In this document: positions 44,058 to 54,177 of the stretch, piece after piece
Layout: every line of letters starts with the position of its first letter
Numbering within the stretch: the stretch's first letter is position 1
Origin: Pseudomonas abyssi
Lineage (GTDB): Bacteria; Pseudomonadota; Gammaproteobacteria; Pseudomonadales; Pseudomonadaceae
Direction of reading: 5' to 3'
Assembly: GCF_002307495.1 (NCBI RefSeq)
Contig: NZ_NTMR01000009.1
Span: forward strand, 1-64,000
DNA length: 64,000 bases
Position numbers and translations under genes: made by a program
Notes under the pieces: generated by a model
The model's database searches: none
Seen by the model: the letters and a program-made list of their open reading frames with translations, nothing else
Told to the model about the DNA's origin: nothing

Positions 44058-45485
44058 ATGAGCACAGCTACCACTCCGACAGCCTATAACTATAAGGTGG
44101 TACGCCAGTTCGCCGTCATGACGGTGGTCTGGGGTATCGTGGGCATGGCCATGGGCGTCTTTATTGCGTCCCAACTGGTCTGGCCTGAACTGAATTTTGG
44201 CTTGCCGTGGACTACCTTCGGACGTCTGCGTCCGTTGCACACCAACGCGGTCATCTTCGCCTTTGGCGGATGTGCCCTGTTCGCCACCTCCTACTATGTG
44301 GTCCAGCGCACGACGCAGGCCCGCCTGGTATCCGATGGCCTCGCTGCTTTCACCTTCTGGGGTTGGCAAGCGGTTATCGTTCTCGCGGCGATCACTCTGC
44401 CCATGGGCCTCACCAGCACCAAGGAATACGCTGAGCTGGAATGGCCAATCGACATCCTGATCGCGGTTGTGTGGGTGAGCTACGCGCTGGTGTTCTTCGG
44501 CACCATCATGAAGCGTAAGATGAAGCACATCTACGTGGGCAACTGGTTCTTCGGTGGTTTCATCATCACCGTTGCGGTCCTGCACATCGTCAACAGCATG
44601 GCGATGCCGGTTACCCTGACCAAGTCCTACTCGATGTACTCCGGTGCTACCGATGCGATGGTGCAATGGTGGTACGGCCACAACGCAGTTGGTTTCTTCC
44701 TGACCGCCGGCTTCCTGGGCATGATGTACTACTTCGTACCCAAGCAGGCTGAGCGTCCGATCTACTCCTATCGCCTGTCCATCGTGCACTTCTGGGCGCT
44801 GATCGCCATCTACATCTGGGCCGGCCCGCACCACCTGCACTACACCGCTCTGCCTGACTGGGCTCAGTCCCTGGGTATGGTGATGTCCCTGATCCTGCTG
44901 GCACCCTCCTGGGGCGGCATGATCAACGGCATGATGACCCTGTCCGGCGCCTGGCACAAACTGCGTACCGACCCGATCCTGCGCTTCCTGGTTGTGGCAC
45001 TGGCGTTCTACGGCATGTCCACCTTTGAAGGCCCGATGATGGCTATCAAGACCGTCAACGCACTGTCCCACTACACCGACTGGACCATTGGTCACGTACA
45101 CGCTGGTGCTCTGGGCTGGGTTGCCATGATCTCCATCGGTTCGCTGTACCACCTGATCCCGAAAGTCTTCGGTCGTGAAGCCATGTACAGCACTCCGCTG
45201 ATCAACGCTCACTTCTGGCTGGCGACTATCGGCACCGTGCTGTACATCGTGGCCATGTGGGTCAACGGCATCACTCAGGGCCTGATGTGGCGCGCAGTCA
45301 ACGTTGACGGCACCCCGACCTACTCCTTCGTCGAGGCGCTGGAAGCCAGCCACCCGGGCTTCATCGTCCGTGCAATCGGCGGTGCCTTCTTCCTGCTCGG
45401 CATGTTGCTGATGGCTTACAACGTATGGCGCACCGTGCGCCACAGCAAAGCAGCTCAACTCGAAGCTGCGGCCCAGACTGCCTGA
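44058..45485 (+). CDS. ccoN: cbb3 cytochrome oxidase subunit I
   Basis: 475 residues, nearly identical in its first 90 residues to P. aeruginosa CcoN ([20 protein letters not shown]). Twelve membrane helices with the haem-copper ligand histidines ([40 protein letters not shown]). Reduces O2 at the haem b3-CuB site. First gene of ccoNOQP. The frame extends upstream to 43974 but the start at 44058 matches the family. Confidence 0.98.
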   Translation: MSTATTPTAYNYKVVRQFAVMTVVWGIVGMAMGVFIASQLVWPELNFGLPWTTFGRLRPLHTNAVIFAFGGCALFATSYYVVQRTTQARLVSDGLAAFTFWGWQAVIVLAAITLPMGLTSTKEYAELEWPIDILIAVVWVSYALVFFGTIMKRKMKHIYVGNWFFGGFIITVAVLHIVNSMAMPVTLTKSYSMYSGATDAMVQWWYGHNAVGFFLTAGFLGMMYYFVPKQAERPIYSYRLSIVHFWALIAIYIWAGPHHLHYTALPDWAQSLGMVMSLILLAPSWGGMINGMMTLSGAWHKLRTDPILRFLVVALAFYGMSTFEGPMMAIKTVNALSHYTDWTIGHVHAGALGWVAMISIGSLYHLIPKVFGREAMYSTPLINAHFWLATIGTVLYIVAMWVNGITQGLMWRAVNVDGTPTYSFVEALEASHPGFIVRAIGGAFFLLGMLLMAYNVWRTVRHSKAAQLEAAAQTA

Positions 45486-45497
45486 GGGATGTGCTAA

Positions 45498-46106
45498 ATG
45501 AAACTGCATGAAACAGTAGAAAAAAATCTTGGCCTGATGATCTTTCTGATGGTGTTTGCCATCAGCTTCGGCGGCCTGGTTCAAATCGTACCGCTGTTCT
45601 TCCAGCCGGAAACCACCGAGCCGGTAGAGGGCCTGCGCCCGTACACCGCAGTGGAGCTGGAAGGTCGCGACATCTATATCCGCGAAGGCTGCGTTGGCTG
45701 CCACTCGCAGATGATCCGTCCGTTCCGTGCCGAGACCGAACGCTATGGTCACTACTCGGTTGCCGGCGAAAGCGTCTGGGAACACCCCTTCCTCTGGGGC
45801 TCCAAGCGCACCGGTCCGGACCTGGCCCGTGTTGGCGGTCGTTACTCCGACGACTGGCACCGCGCTCACCTGATCAAACCTCAGGACGTGGTGCCGGAAT
45901 CCAAGATGCCAGCCTTCCCCTGGCTGCAGGATGACGTGCTTGATGGCAAGCACACCGCCCGCAAGATGGAAGTGCTGCGTACTCTGGGCGTTCCTTACAC
46001 CGATGAAGACATCGCCGGTGCTCAGGAAGCAGTCAAGGGCGTATCCGAAATGGATGCTCTGATTGCCTACCTGCAACACCTTGGCACTGTCCTGTCGGAT
46101 CGGTAA
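45498..46106 (+). CDS. ccoO: cbb3 oxidase monohaem subunit
   Basis: 202 residues. One N-terminal membrane helix and a single haem c motif CVGCH (about residue 65), with axial Met in the [10 protein letters not shown] segment. Passes electrons from CcoP to CcoN. Twelve bases after ccoN. Confidence 0.97.
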   Translation: MKLHETVEKNLGLMIFLMVFAISFGGLVQIVPLFFQPETTEPVEGLRPYTAVELEGRDIYIREGCVGCHSQMIRPFRAETERYGHYSVAGESVWEHPFLWGSKRTGPDLARVGGRYSDDWHRAHLIKPQDVVPESKMPAFPWLQDDVLDGKHTARKMEVLRTLGVPYTDEDIAGAQEAVKGVSEMDALIAYLQHLGTVLSDR

Positions 46107-46112
46107 GCAACC

Positions 46113-46301
46113 ATGGATATCAATACTCTCCGAGGCCTTGGCACAGTATTCGCGTTTGTCGCCTTCGTCGGCGTCGTGATCTGGGCCTACAGCACGTCCA
46201 AGAAGAAGGACTTCGATGAGGCAGCCCAGCTGCCCTTCGCGGACGAAGAGGACGACAAGGCCTCCGGTGAGCAGCACAAAGATGCTAGGAGTGACAAGTA
46301 A
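46113..46301 (+). CDS. ccoQ: cbb3 oxidase small subunit
   Basis: 62 residues, one membrane helix (TVFAFVAFVGVVIWAY) and an acidic C-terminus. Stabilises the oxidase complex. Its TAA overlaps the ccoP ATG by one base, indicating tight coupling. Confidence 0.95.
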   Translation: MDINTLRGLGTVFAFVAFVGVVIWAYSTSKKKDFDEAAQLPFADEEDDKASGEQHKDARSDK

Positions 46302-47191
46302 TGACTAATTTCTGGAGCGGGTACATTGTTGTCCTGACCCTGACCTGCCTGGGCCTCATCCTCTGGCTGCTGCTGGCGACCCGCAAGGGCCAACGCAAGG
46401 AACAGACCGAAGAAACCCTGGGCCACAGCTTTGACGGCATTGAAGAGTTCGATAACCCGCTGCCCCGCTGGTGGTTCGTGCTGTTCATCGCCACCATGGT
46501 ATTCAGCGCCATCTACCTGTTCCTGTTCCCGGGTCTGGGCAAGTGGCCGGGCTACCTGAACTGGACCCAAGTAGGCCAGTACGAAGCAGAAGTCGCCAAG
46601 GCTGAAGAAGCCTTTGCCCCGATCTTTGCCAAGTACTCCGCCATGCCGGTTGAAGAAGTCGCCAAAGATCCTGAAGCGGTTGCTATAGGCCAACGCCTGT
46701 TCGCCACCAACTGCTCGGTCTGTCACGGCTCTGACGCCCGCGGCGCCTTCGGCTTCCCGAACCTGACCGACAACGATTGGCTGTACGGCGGTGACCCGGA
46801 AACCATCAAGACCACCCTGCGCGCAGGTCGTCAGGCAGCGATGCCCGCGTGGCTCGCGGTTATCGGTGAAGATGGTGTACGCAACGTCTCCGGCTATGTC
46901 CGCAGCCTGTCCGGCCTGGAAACCGAGAACGTTGATCTGGCCGCAGGCCAAACCACCTACACCAACACCTGTGCGGTCTGCCACGGCCCGGATGGCAAGG
47001 GCAACCAGCAACTGGGTGCGCCCAACCTGACCGACGACATCTGGCTGTATGGCTCCAGCTTCCTGCAGGTTCAGCAGACTGTGCGTTATGGTCGTAACGG
47101 CCACATGCCGACACAGGCCCACCTGGGTGAAGACAAGATCCACATGCTGGCCTCCTACGTTTACAGCCTGTCCCACAAAGACGAGCAGTAA
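46301..47191 (+). CDS. ccoP: cbb3 oxidase dihaem subunit
   Basis: 296 residues. Two N-terminal membrane helices, then two c-type haem domains with CSVCH (about 137) and CAVCH (about 224) motifs and methionine ligands (MPAWLAVIG, MPTQAHLG). Entry point for electrons from cytochrome c4/c5. Last gene of ccoNOQP and followed by a strong terminator. Confidence 0.97.
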   Translation: MTNFWSGYIVVLTLTCLGLILWLLLATRKGQRKEQTEETLGHSFDGIEEFDNPLPRWWFVLFIATMVFSAIYLFLFPGLGKWPGYLNWTQVGQYEAEVAKAEEAFAPIFAKYSAMPVEEVAKDPEAVAIGQRLFATNCSVCHGSDARGAFGFPNLTDNDWLYGGDPETIKTTLRAGRQAAMPAWLAVIGEDGVRNVSGYVRSLSGLETENVDLAAGQTTYTNTCAVCHGPDGKGNQQLGAPNLTDDIWLYGSSFLQVQQTVRYGRNGHMPTQAHLGEDKIHMLASYVYSLSHKDEQ

Positions 47192-47219
47192 GCCGCAGCA
47201 GTGGTTGCAACACCCAACG

Positions 47220-47248
47220 GGGAGGCCAGTGGCCTCCCCGTTTTTTTT
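47220..47248 (+). terminator. Intrinsic terminator of ccoNOQP
   Basis: GGGAGGCC-AGT-GGCCTCCC stem (with one extra C) is followed by G and eight T. It separates the structural cco operon from the assembly operon. Confidence 0.9.
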
Positions 47249-47408
47249 GACGCGACTACCTGTCGCATTGTGGCTGCGGACCAAGAGGTCTATTTTCAAT
47301 ATTGAGAAAGTACGCGTCTTGCATCGCGTACCAGCTTAGCGGCAAAGATTGGCCCTACGAGAGGCCAGTCGCCGTGCACCCCTTCCGCCTGATAGGGTTA
47401 GTCTGACC

Positions 47409-48818
47409 ATGAGCAAAATCCCCGTCCAAGATGTAACACCCAAGGTCGAAACCTACGACCTCTACGCCAAGCGCCAGAAAATCCAGACCCGCTCCTACAA
47501 GGGCCTGTTCATGAACGTACGCCTGGCCGGCGTGGCTGCACTGTTTCTGTTGTACTTCGGCACGGTCTGGCTGCCGTGGGGCGACCGCCAGGCGGTGCTC
47601 TGGGATCTGCCCGCCCGCCAGTTCCATATCTTTGGCGCGACCTTCCAGCCGCAGGACTTCTTCCTGCTGTCCTTCCTGCTGATCATCTGCGCCTTTGGCC
47701 TGTTCTTTATCACCGTGTTCGCCGGCCGGGTATGGTGTGGCTATACCTGCCCGCAGACTGTCTGGACCTGGATTTTCATGTGGGCAGAGCGCATCACCGA
47801 GGGTGAGCGCAATGCACGCATCAAGCTCGACAAGGCGCCCATGAGCGTCAACAAGTTCCTGCGCCGCAGCGCCAAGCATGCCATCTGGCTGGTGGTTTCG
47901 GTGCTGACCGCCATCACCTTTGTTGGCTATTTCACGCCCATCCGCGGACTGGTAGCAGACCTGTTCACCCTGCAGATTGCCGGCTGGGCCGCGTTCTGGG
48001 TGTTCTTCTTTACCGCCGCCACCTATATCAACGCTGGCTGGCTGCGCGAGCAGGTGTGCTTTCACATGTGCCCCTACGCACGCTTCCAGAGCGTCATGTT
48101 CGACGCTGACACCCTGATCGTGTCCTATGACGCCAAACGCGGCGAGCCGCGTGGCGCCCGCAAAAAAGGCGTCGACCCGGCTGAGGTCGGCAAGGGCGAT
48201 TGCATCGACTGTAACATCTGCGTGCAAGTGTGCCCGACCGGCATCGATATCCGTCACGGGTTGCAGTACGAATGCATCGGCTGCGCAGCCTGCGTAGATG
48301 CCTGCAACGAGGTCATGGATAAGATGGAGTACCCGCGCGGTCTGATTCGCTATACCACCGAGCACGAGCTCGAAGGCAAGAAGACCCACTGGCTGCGCCC
48401 TCGCCTGCTGGGCTATGGCGCGGCTCTGGTGACCATGATCGTGATGTTTATCATCACCGTCGGCAACCTGGCTCAGGTATCGCTGGATATCGAGCGAGAT
48501 CGAAACGTTCTGTATAGAGAAACCCGTGCCGGGGACATCGAGAACGTGTACATTGTCAAAATTTTCAACAAGGGTCAGACCGAACGCACCTACACAATCG
48601 ACGTCAGCGGGCACCCGGCGCTGCAACTGCAGATGCCGGACAACCGCCTGACCGTCGCGCCAAGCCGCAAGCTTGAACTGCCGGTCAACATCCATATGGA
48701 GCCGGGCGCGCTGAACGGCGCGACCAACATACCGATCACCTTTGTGGTCACCGCTGAAGACGATGACAGCGTGCAGGCCGAGGCAGAAAGTCGCTTCATG
48801 GCGCCGCAGGTACGCTGA
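47409..48818 (+). CDS. ccoG: cbb3 oxidase assembly ferredoxin-like protein
   Basis: 469 residues, polytopic with a CTCPQTVW motif and two 4Fe-4S clusters (CIDCNICVQVCPTG and CIGCAACVDACNE, about 265-310), followed by a membrane helix and an Ig-like periplasmic domain (FTVAPSRKLELPVNIHMEPG). CcoG is thought to act as a cupric reductase supplying Cu(I) for cbb3 assembly. First gene of ccoGHIS. Confidence 0.95.
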   Translation: MSKIPVQDVTPKVETYDLYAKRQKIQTRSYKGLFMNVRLAGVAALFLLYFGTVWLPWGDRQAVLWDLPARQFHIFGATFQPQDFFLLSFLLIICAFGLFFITVFAGRVWCGYTCPQTVWTWIFMWAERITEGERNARIKLDKAPMSVNKFLRRSAKHAIWLVVSVLTAITFVGYFTPIRGLVADLFTLQIAGWAAFWVFFFTAATYINAGWLREQVCFHMCPYARFQSVMFDADTLIVSYDAKRGEPRGARKKGVDPAEVGKGDCIDCNICVQVCPTGIDIRHGLQYECIGCAACVDACNEVMDKMEYPRGLIRYTTEHELEGKKTHWLRPRLLGYGAALVTMIVMFIITVGNLAQVSLDIERDRNVLYRETRAGDIENVYIVKIFNKGQTERTYTIDVSGHPALQLQMPDNRLTVAPSRKLELPVNIHMEPGALNGATNIPITFVVTAEDDDSVQAEAESRFMAPQVR

Positions 48819-49351
48819 TGAGCACAGGAACATCCATGACGCACGACCCTTCGCAATCGGCCTGGTACAAGCAAATCTGGGCCTGGTTCGTCATCGCCAT
48901 TCTGGCCTTTGCCGTGTTCATCGGCATCGGCCTGCTGCTGGTGGCAACCATGAACCCGGACAGCCTGGTGCGCGACAACTACTACAGCGAAGGCAAGGCG
49001 ATCAATCTCACGCTGGACCGCGATCACCATGCGCGTGATATGGGCATCGCCGCCAGCTTCATGGTGGACTCGGTAACCGGCGATATCAGCCTGCAGCTGG
49101 AGGGCGACCTGCCCGCCCTGCCGCGCAGTCTGACGCTGGACCTGATCTCCCCTGCTCACGCCTCCCGCGATCGCTCGGTGACGCTGCGGCAGATCAGCGG
49201 CAACACCTACACCGGCCAGCTGGAGAAGCAGATCGAAGGTCGTCGCTATATCGAGCTGAGCGATCCGGACAAGCCCGGTGAAGGCGGCTGGCGTCTGACC
49301 GGTGAGCTGCACCTGGGCGGCAACCAGCGGTACCAGTTGAGCGCCCACTGA
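48818..49351 (+). CDS. ccoH: cbb3 oxidase assembly protein FixH/CcoH
   Basis: 177 residues (an alternative ATG at 48836 removes six). One N-terminal helix (FVIAILAFAVFIGIGLLLVAT) and a periplasmic FixH domain (DNYYSEGKAINLTLDRDHHARDMGI). Its start overlaps the ccoG stop by one base (TGATG). Needed for complete assembly of the oxidase. Confidence 0.93.
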   Translation: MSTGTSMTHDPSQSAWYKQIWAWFVIAILAFAVFIGIGLLLVATMNPDSLVRDNYYSEGKAINLTLDRDHHARDMGIAASFMVDSVTGDISLQLEGDLPALPRSLTLDLISPAHASRDRSVTLRQISGNTYTGQLEKQIEGRRYIELSDPDKPGEGGWRLTGELHLGGNQRYQLSAH

Positions 49352-49358
49352 TTCGCGC

Positions 49359-51812
49359 ATGACCCAACCCACCCCCTGCTATCACTGCGGCGAACCGGTT
49401 CCGGCCGGTGCGCCCTGGACGGTTGAGCTGCTCGGCGCACCGCGCGCCATGTGCTGCCCGGGTTGCCAGGCTGTGGCCGAGGCAATCAGCAGCGCGGGTC
49501 TGGAATCCTACTATCAGCATCGAACCGAACCCTCGGCCAATCCAGAAGCACTGCCCCAGGCACTGCAAGACGAGCTGGAGCTGTATGACCGTGACGATGT
49601 CCAACAACGTTTCTCTCGCAGCGAAGGCGAAGGCCAGCAGGCCACCCTGCTGATCGAAGGCATCAGCTGCGCCGCCTGTTGCTGGTTGATCGAACGCCAC
49701 CTGCGCGCGCAACCCGGCGTGCAGGAAGCCAGTCTCAATATGGGCAATCAGCGCCTCAGCCTGACCTGGAGCCCCCAGCAGACCAAGCTGTCCGCGCTGC
49801 TCACCAGCCTGCGCCGCATCGGCTACAACGCTCACCCCTACGAGCCGGACAAGGCCTCGGAGCAGATCGCCGACGAGAACCGCCGCTACCTGCGCCGCCT
49901 CGGCCTGGCCGGGCTGATGTTCATGCAGGTGATGATGGCAACCATGGCGCTGTCCAGCGAGTTTGATCAGGACATGACCGAGGGCATGGCCCATCTGCTG
50001 CGCTGGGCCAGTCTGCTGATGACCACGCCGGTAGTGTTCTACAGCTGCGCCCCCTTCTTTCAGGGCGCCCTGCGCGACCTGCGCAACCGCCGCCTGAGCA
50101 TGGACGTGTCGGTCTCGCTGGCCATCGGCGGTGCCTATCTGGCCGGTATCTACGCCACCCTGATCGGCCAGGGCGAGGTGTACTTCGACTCGGTCACCAT
50201 GTTTGCCCTGTTTCTGCTCGCCGGTCGCTACCTGGAGCGCCGAGCGCGGCAGCGCACGGTGGAAAGCACCGCCAGACTGGTCAACCTGCTGCCACCCAGC
50301 GCCCTGCGTATCGAGGCCGATGGCTCGCGCCAGCGCATCATGCTGGAGGAGCTGCGCTGCGGCGATCTGGTCGAAGTCAAACCTGGCGAAAGCATCCCGG
50401 CTGACGGGCTGATCGCCAGCGGCAGCAGCAGCGTTGACGAATCAGCGCTGTCCGGTGAGTACCTGCCGATCGCCAAGCAGCCTGGCGATCGCGTCACCGC
50501 CGGCACCCTGAACGTCGAAGGCCCACTACAACTGCGCATCGAGGCGCTGGGCGAGGAGACCCGCCTGTCCGCCATTGTCCGCCTGCTCGAGCGAGCCCAG
50601 TCCGACAAACCCCGGCTGGGCCGCCTGGCTGACGACGTAGCGCAGTACTTTTTGCTCACGGTGCTGCTGGCCGCCGTGGTCGTCGGCGGTGCCTGGTGGT
50701 GGGCCGCCGATGCCCACACCGCCTTCTGGATTGTGCTGGCAATGCTGGTCGCCACCTGTCCCTGCGCCCTGTCGCTGGCCACACCGACCGCGCTCACGAC
50801 CGCCACCGGCAGTCTGCACCGCCTGGGTCTGCTGGTTACCCGCGGGCATGTGCTCGAAGGCCTGCCGCAGATGCAGACGGTGATCCTCGACAAGACCGGC
50901 ACCCTGACCGAAGGCCGCATGACGCTGGAACAGATCCAGCCCTTTGCCGGCGTCAGCAGCGATCAGGCCCTGCGCTGGGCACAGATGCTCGAAAGCCACT
51001 CCGAGCACCCCATCGCCCGCGCCTTTGGCCGCACCAGCGCCCAGGCCGAGGCCTCCCATAACCAGCCAGGCATGGGCCTGGAGGGTGTCTGCGATGGCCA
51101 GCGCCTGCGCATCGGCAAGGCGGAGTATGCGATGGACCTGAGCCAGCAACCGCTGCCCACGCGCCCCACCGGCGACGGTCAGTGGCTGCTGCTGGCCGGC
51201 GACCAGGGCCCGTTGGCCTGGTTTGGCCTCAACGACCGCCTGCGTACCGACGCCGCCGAGTTGATCCGCGGCCTCAAGCAGCGTGGCCTTGACGTCGTCC
51301 TGCTGTCTGGCGACCACCAGAACGTGGTGGACCGGGTCGCCGCTGAACTGCAGATCGACCAGGCCATCGGCAACGCCAGCCCCGACGACAAGCTGGCCTA
51401 CGTGCAGCAACGCCAGCGCGCCGGCGAAAAAGTGCTGATGATGGGCGACGGCGTCAATGACGTACCGGTCCTGGCCAGCGCCGACATCTCGATCGCCATG
51501 GGCAATGCCTCGGATCTGGCCAAGACCAGCGCCGACGCGGTGCTGCTCGGCAGCCGACTCGGCGCCCTGCTGCAGGCCATCGGCATCGCCAAACGCACCC
51601 GTGCGATCATGATCGAAAACCTGGGTTGGGCAACCCTGTATAATGTCGCCGTTCTGCCGCTGGCAGCGCTTGGCATGATCACCCCGGCCCTGGCCGCCCT
51701 GGGCATGTCAGTCAGTTCACTGCTGGTGGTGCTCAACGCCTTGCGCCTGACCCGCATCCGCCAGCCTGCGCAGGCCGCCTTGCCAGCTGCTCAACCGGAG
51801 CCGAGCCCATGA
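49359..51812 (+). CDS. ccoI: Copper-exporting P-type ATPase CcoI
   Basis: 817 residues. An N-terminal Cys-rich stretch (CYHC at 7-10, CCPGC near 32-36) and an HMA domain with CAAC (104-107) precede the P1B ATPase core: TGE (LSGEYLPI), CPC (about 467, TCPCALS), DKTGTLT (about 511), HP (SHSEHPIA) and GDGVND. Delivers copper for the oxidase. Seven bases after ccoH; its stop overlaps ccoS by four bases. Confidence 0.95.
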   Translation: MTQPTPCYHCGEPVPAGAPWTVELLGAPRAMCCPGCQAVAEAISSAGLESYYQHRTEPSANPEALPQALQDELELYDRDDVQQRFSRSEGEGQQATLLIEGISCAACCWLIERHLRAQPGVQEASLNMGNQRLSLTWSPQQTKLSALLTSLRRIGYNAHPYEPDKASEQIADENRRYLRRLGLAGLMFMQVMMATMALSSEFDQDMTEGMAHLLRWASLLMTTPVVFYSCAPFFQGALRDLRNRRLSMDVSVSLAIGGAYLAGIYATLIGQGEVYFDSVTMFALFLLAGRYLERRARQRTVESTARLVNLLPPSALRIEADGSRQRIMLEELRCGDLVEVKPGESIPADGLIASGSSSVDESALSGEYLPIAKQPGDRVTAGTLNVEGPLQLRIEALGEETRLSAIVRLLERAQSDKPRLGRLADDVAQYFLLTVLLAAVVVGGAWWWAADAHTAFWIVLAMLVATCPCALSLATPTALTTATGSLHRLGLLVTRGHVLEGLPQMQTVILDKTGTLTEGRMTLEQIQPFAGVSSDQALRWAQMLESHSEHPIARAFGRTSAQAEASHNQPGMGLEGVCDGQRLRIGKAEYAMDLSQQPLPTRPTGDGQWLLLAGDQGPLAWFGLNDRLRTDAAELIRGLKQRGLDVVLLSGDHQNVVDRVAAELQIDQAIGNASPDDKLAYVQQRQRAGEKVLMMGDGVNDVPVLASADISIAMGNASDLAKTSADAVLLGSRLGALLQAIGIAKRTRAIMIENLGWATLYNVAVLPLAALGMITPALAALGMSVSSLLVVLNALRLTRIRQPAQAALPAAQPEPSP

Positions 51813-52030
51813 CCGTTCTCTACATTCTCGTGCCCATCGCCATTGTGCTGGTCATCATTGCCATCTGCCTGTTCAACTGGGCGGTCAACAACGGCCAGTA
51901 CGAAGACCTCGACAGTCCCGCGCACAGCATTCTGTTTGATGAAGACGACCCGGCGCACCTCGCCGCGCAGCAGCGTGACGAAGCGCCCGCCGACGATGCA
52001 AGCGACAGCGAGCAACCACCCCGTTCATGA
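51809..52030 (+). CDS. ccoS: cbb3 oxidase maturation protein
   Basis: 73 residues, one membrane helix (LVPIAIVLVIIAICLFNWAV) followed by QYEDLDSPAHSIL, the CcoS signature, and an acidic tail. Needed for insertion of haem or copper into CcoN. Overlaps ccoI and the next gene by four bases each. Confidence 0.94.
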   Translation: MTVLYILVPIAIVLVIIAICLFNWAVNNGQYEDLDSPAHSILFDEDDPAHLAAQQRDEAPADDASDSEQPPRS

Positions 52031-52752
52031 ATGACCTGCTCCCCCAACTGCTGACCGCGCTGGCCTTGGGCCTGCTCGGCGGCGGACACTGCATTGGCAT
52101 GTGCGGCGGCCTGATGGGCGCCCTGACCATGGCCATCCCGCCGGAACGCCGCCATGGCTGGCCGCTATGGCGCCTGTTGCTGTCCTATAACGCAGGGCGT
52201 ATCGCCAGCTACAGCGCCGCCGGCGCATTGCTTGGCAGCCTCGGCTGGGCTCTGCAGGGCATGGGGCTGGGCGTGGTGCTGCGCAGCATCGCCGGCCTCT
52301 TGATGATTGCCATGGGGCTGTATCTGGCCAACTGGTGGGCCGGGCTGACCCGCATTGAACAGCTGGGTCGGGGACTGTGGAAACATATCGAACCGCACGC
52401 CCGCGCCCTGCTGCCGGTGCAGCGGCCCGGCCAGGCCCTGCTGCTGGGTGCGCTCTGGGGCTGGCTACCCTGCGGCCTGGTGTACAGCACGCTGATCTGG
52501 GCCAGCAGCCACGGCAGCGCAGGCCATTCCGCCCTGTTGATGCTGTTCTTCGGTCTCGGTACCCTGCCGACATTGCTGGCCACCGGGGCTGCTGCCGAAC
52601 GCCTGACCGCCCTGCTGCGCCGCCGCAGCCTGCGCGTCAGCGCCGCGCTGGTGATTATCCTGTTTGGACTCTGGACCTTGCCCGGCCCGCATCAACACTG
52701 GCTGATGCAGCATTTGAGCTTGCCATCGCAGGCACATCACGGGCATGAATGA
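52027..52752 (+). CDS. TauE/SafE-type (UreH-domain) membrane protein
   Basis: 241 residues, six membrane helices, starting LPQLLTALALGLLGGGHCIGMCGGLMGAL. The GHCIGMCGG motif suggests metal binding. This family is the usual next gene after ccoS in pseudomonads and may aid copper or sulfite export. Coupled to ccoS by an ATGA overlap. In P. aeruginosa hemN follows; here anr follows directly. Confidence 0.88.
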   Translation: MNDLLPQLLTALALGLLGGGHCIGMCGGLMGALTMAIPPERRHGWPLWRLLLSYNAGRIASYSAAGALLGSLGWALQGMGLGVVLRSIAGLLMIAMGLYLANWWAGLTRIEQLGRGLWKHIEPHARALLPVQRPGQALLLGALWGWLPCGLVYSTLIWASSHGSAGHSALLMLFFGLGTLPTLLATGAAAERLTALLRRRSLRVSAALVIILFGLWTLPGPHQHWLMQHLSLPSQAHHGHE

Positions 52753-52837
52753 ATACCTGTTGCAATACTCCCAGGCGTGGCGGCGATGCCATGCTTGAGG
52801 TAGGCTTTGCTGATCGAACAACGGAGCTGTGACCGTC

Positions 52838-53569
52838 ATGACCGATGCAATCAAACTCAAGTCGCTGCCCGAAGCGCACTGCAAGGACTGCAGCCTGGCC
52901 ACCATGTGCCTGCCGCTGGCACTGCAAGACCAGGAGCTCGATACGCTGGACAGCATCGTCAAGCGTGGCCGGCCGCTGCGCAAGGGCGAGATGCTGTTCC
53001 GTCAGGGCGACCCCTTTGACTCGCTCTATGCTCTGCGCTCGGGCACCATCAAGACCTTTACCGTTGACGACGCAGGTGTAGAGCAGATTACCGGCTTCCA
53101 CCTGGCCAGCGAGCTGATCGGTCTGTCCGGCATGGACGGCGAGCGGCAGCCGGTCTCGGCGGTCGCGCTGGAAACCACCTCCGTGTGCGAAATCCCCTTC
53201 GAGCGCCTGGACGACCTGACCGCCACCATGCCGTCGCTGCGTCGTCAGGTCATGCGCCTGATGAGCCGCGAAATCCGTGACGACCAGCAGATGATGATGC
53301 TGCTGTCGAAAAAGACCGCCGATGAACGCATTGCCACGCTGCTGATCAACCTGTCTGCCCGTTTCCGCGCCCGCGGCTATTCCGCCCGTTCCTTCCGCCT
53401 GGCCATGTCACGCAACGACATTGGCAACTATCTGGGCCTGGCGGTCGAAACCGTCTCGCGCGTGTTCACCCGCTTCCAGCAGCAGGGGCTGATCGCCGCC
53501 GACGGCAAGGAAGTAGAAATCACCAACCACGGCGAGCTTTGTGCGCTGGCCGGTGGCCAACTTGACTGA
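52838..53569 (+). CDS. anr: Anaerobic transcriptional regulator Anr (FNR family)
   Basis: 243 residues from the ATG at 52838 (GGAG upstream). The 4Fe-4S cluster ligands are C15, C18, C24 and C117 (AHCKDC, MC, VCEIP), matching P. aeruginosa ANR (20, 23, 29, 122 in that numbering). cNMP-binding fold, dimer helix ([21 protein letters not shown]) and HTH ([16 protein letters not shown]). Activates anaerobic and microaerobic genes, including one cbb3 operon. No clear Anr box precedes it. Confidence 0.97.
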   Translation: MTDAIKLKSLPEAHCKDCSLATMCLPLALQDQELDTLDSIVKRGRPLRKGEMLFRQGDPFDSLYALRSGTIKTFTVDDAGVEQITGFHLASELIGLSGMDGERQPVSAVALETTSVCEIPFERLDDLTATMPSLRRQVMRLMSREIRDDQQMMMLLSKKTADERIATLLINLSARFRARGYSARSFRLAMSRNDIGNYLGLAVETVSRVFTRFQQQGLIAADGKEVEITNHGELCALAGGQLD

Positions 53570-53583
53570 CCCGGCACCCGCTG

Positions 53584-54132
53584 ATGATCTTTGACGAATA
53601 CGCTATCAAATCGCTGATTCGCCCGGTACCGGGCTTTCCGAAGGAAGGTGTGACCTTCCGCGACATCACCCCGCTGTTTCAGTCACCCAAGGCCCTGCGC
53701 ATGGTGGCAGACAGCCTGATCCAGCGCTATATCGACAGCCCGGTCACGCATATCGGCGCCATTGATGCCCGCGGCTTTCTGATCGGCTCGATTCTCGCCT
53801 ATGAACTCAATCGCCCGCTGGTGCTGTTCCGCAAGGCCGGCAAGCTGCCCGCCGATACGCTCAGTGCCAACTACCAGACCGAGTATGGCGAGGCGACGCT
53901 GCAGATGCACCGCGACGCCCTGAGCGGTGGTGAGCAGGTGCTGCTGCTGGACGACTTGATCGCCACCGGCGGCACCTTCCTGGCCGCGGCCAGCCTGGTA
54001 CGCCAGAGCGGTGCCGATGTCTATGAGGCTGCGGCTATCATCGACCTGCCGGACCTGGGCGGCTCGCAACAGATGCAGGACACCGGCATCCCGACTTACA
54101 CGCTCTGCGCCTTTGCCGAAAGCGAGCGTTGA
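53584..54132 (+). CDS. apt: Adenine phosphoribosyltransferase
   Basis: 182 residues, the standard length. PRPP motif [17 protein letters not shown] (about 120-136) and adenine-site elements FRDITPLF and [12 protein letters not shown]. Salvages adenine to AMP. Fourteen bases after anr, as in other pseudomonads. Confidence 0.97.
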   Translation: MIFDEYAIKSLIRPVPGFPKEGVTFRDITPLFQSPKALRMVADSLIQRYIDSPVTHIGAIDARGFLIGSILAYELNRPLVLFRKAGKLPADTLSANYQTEYGEATLQMHRDALSGGEQVLLLDDLIATGGTFLAAASLVRQSGADVYEAAAIIDLPDLGGSQQMQDTGIPTYTLCAFAESER

Positions 54133-54177
54133 TTCCCGCGGCCTGCCTCGCAGGCCGTAACCTTTCTCAAGACTCCC

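Noticed and set aside
44040-46277. Long open frame (745 codons) antisense to ccoNO
   Set aside because: A shadow of GC-rich codon use; the sense strand encodes well-known oxidase subunits.
52753-52837. Anr autoregulatory box upstream of anr
   Set aside because: TTGCTGATCGAAC shows no TTGAT-N4-ATCAA pattern.
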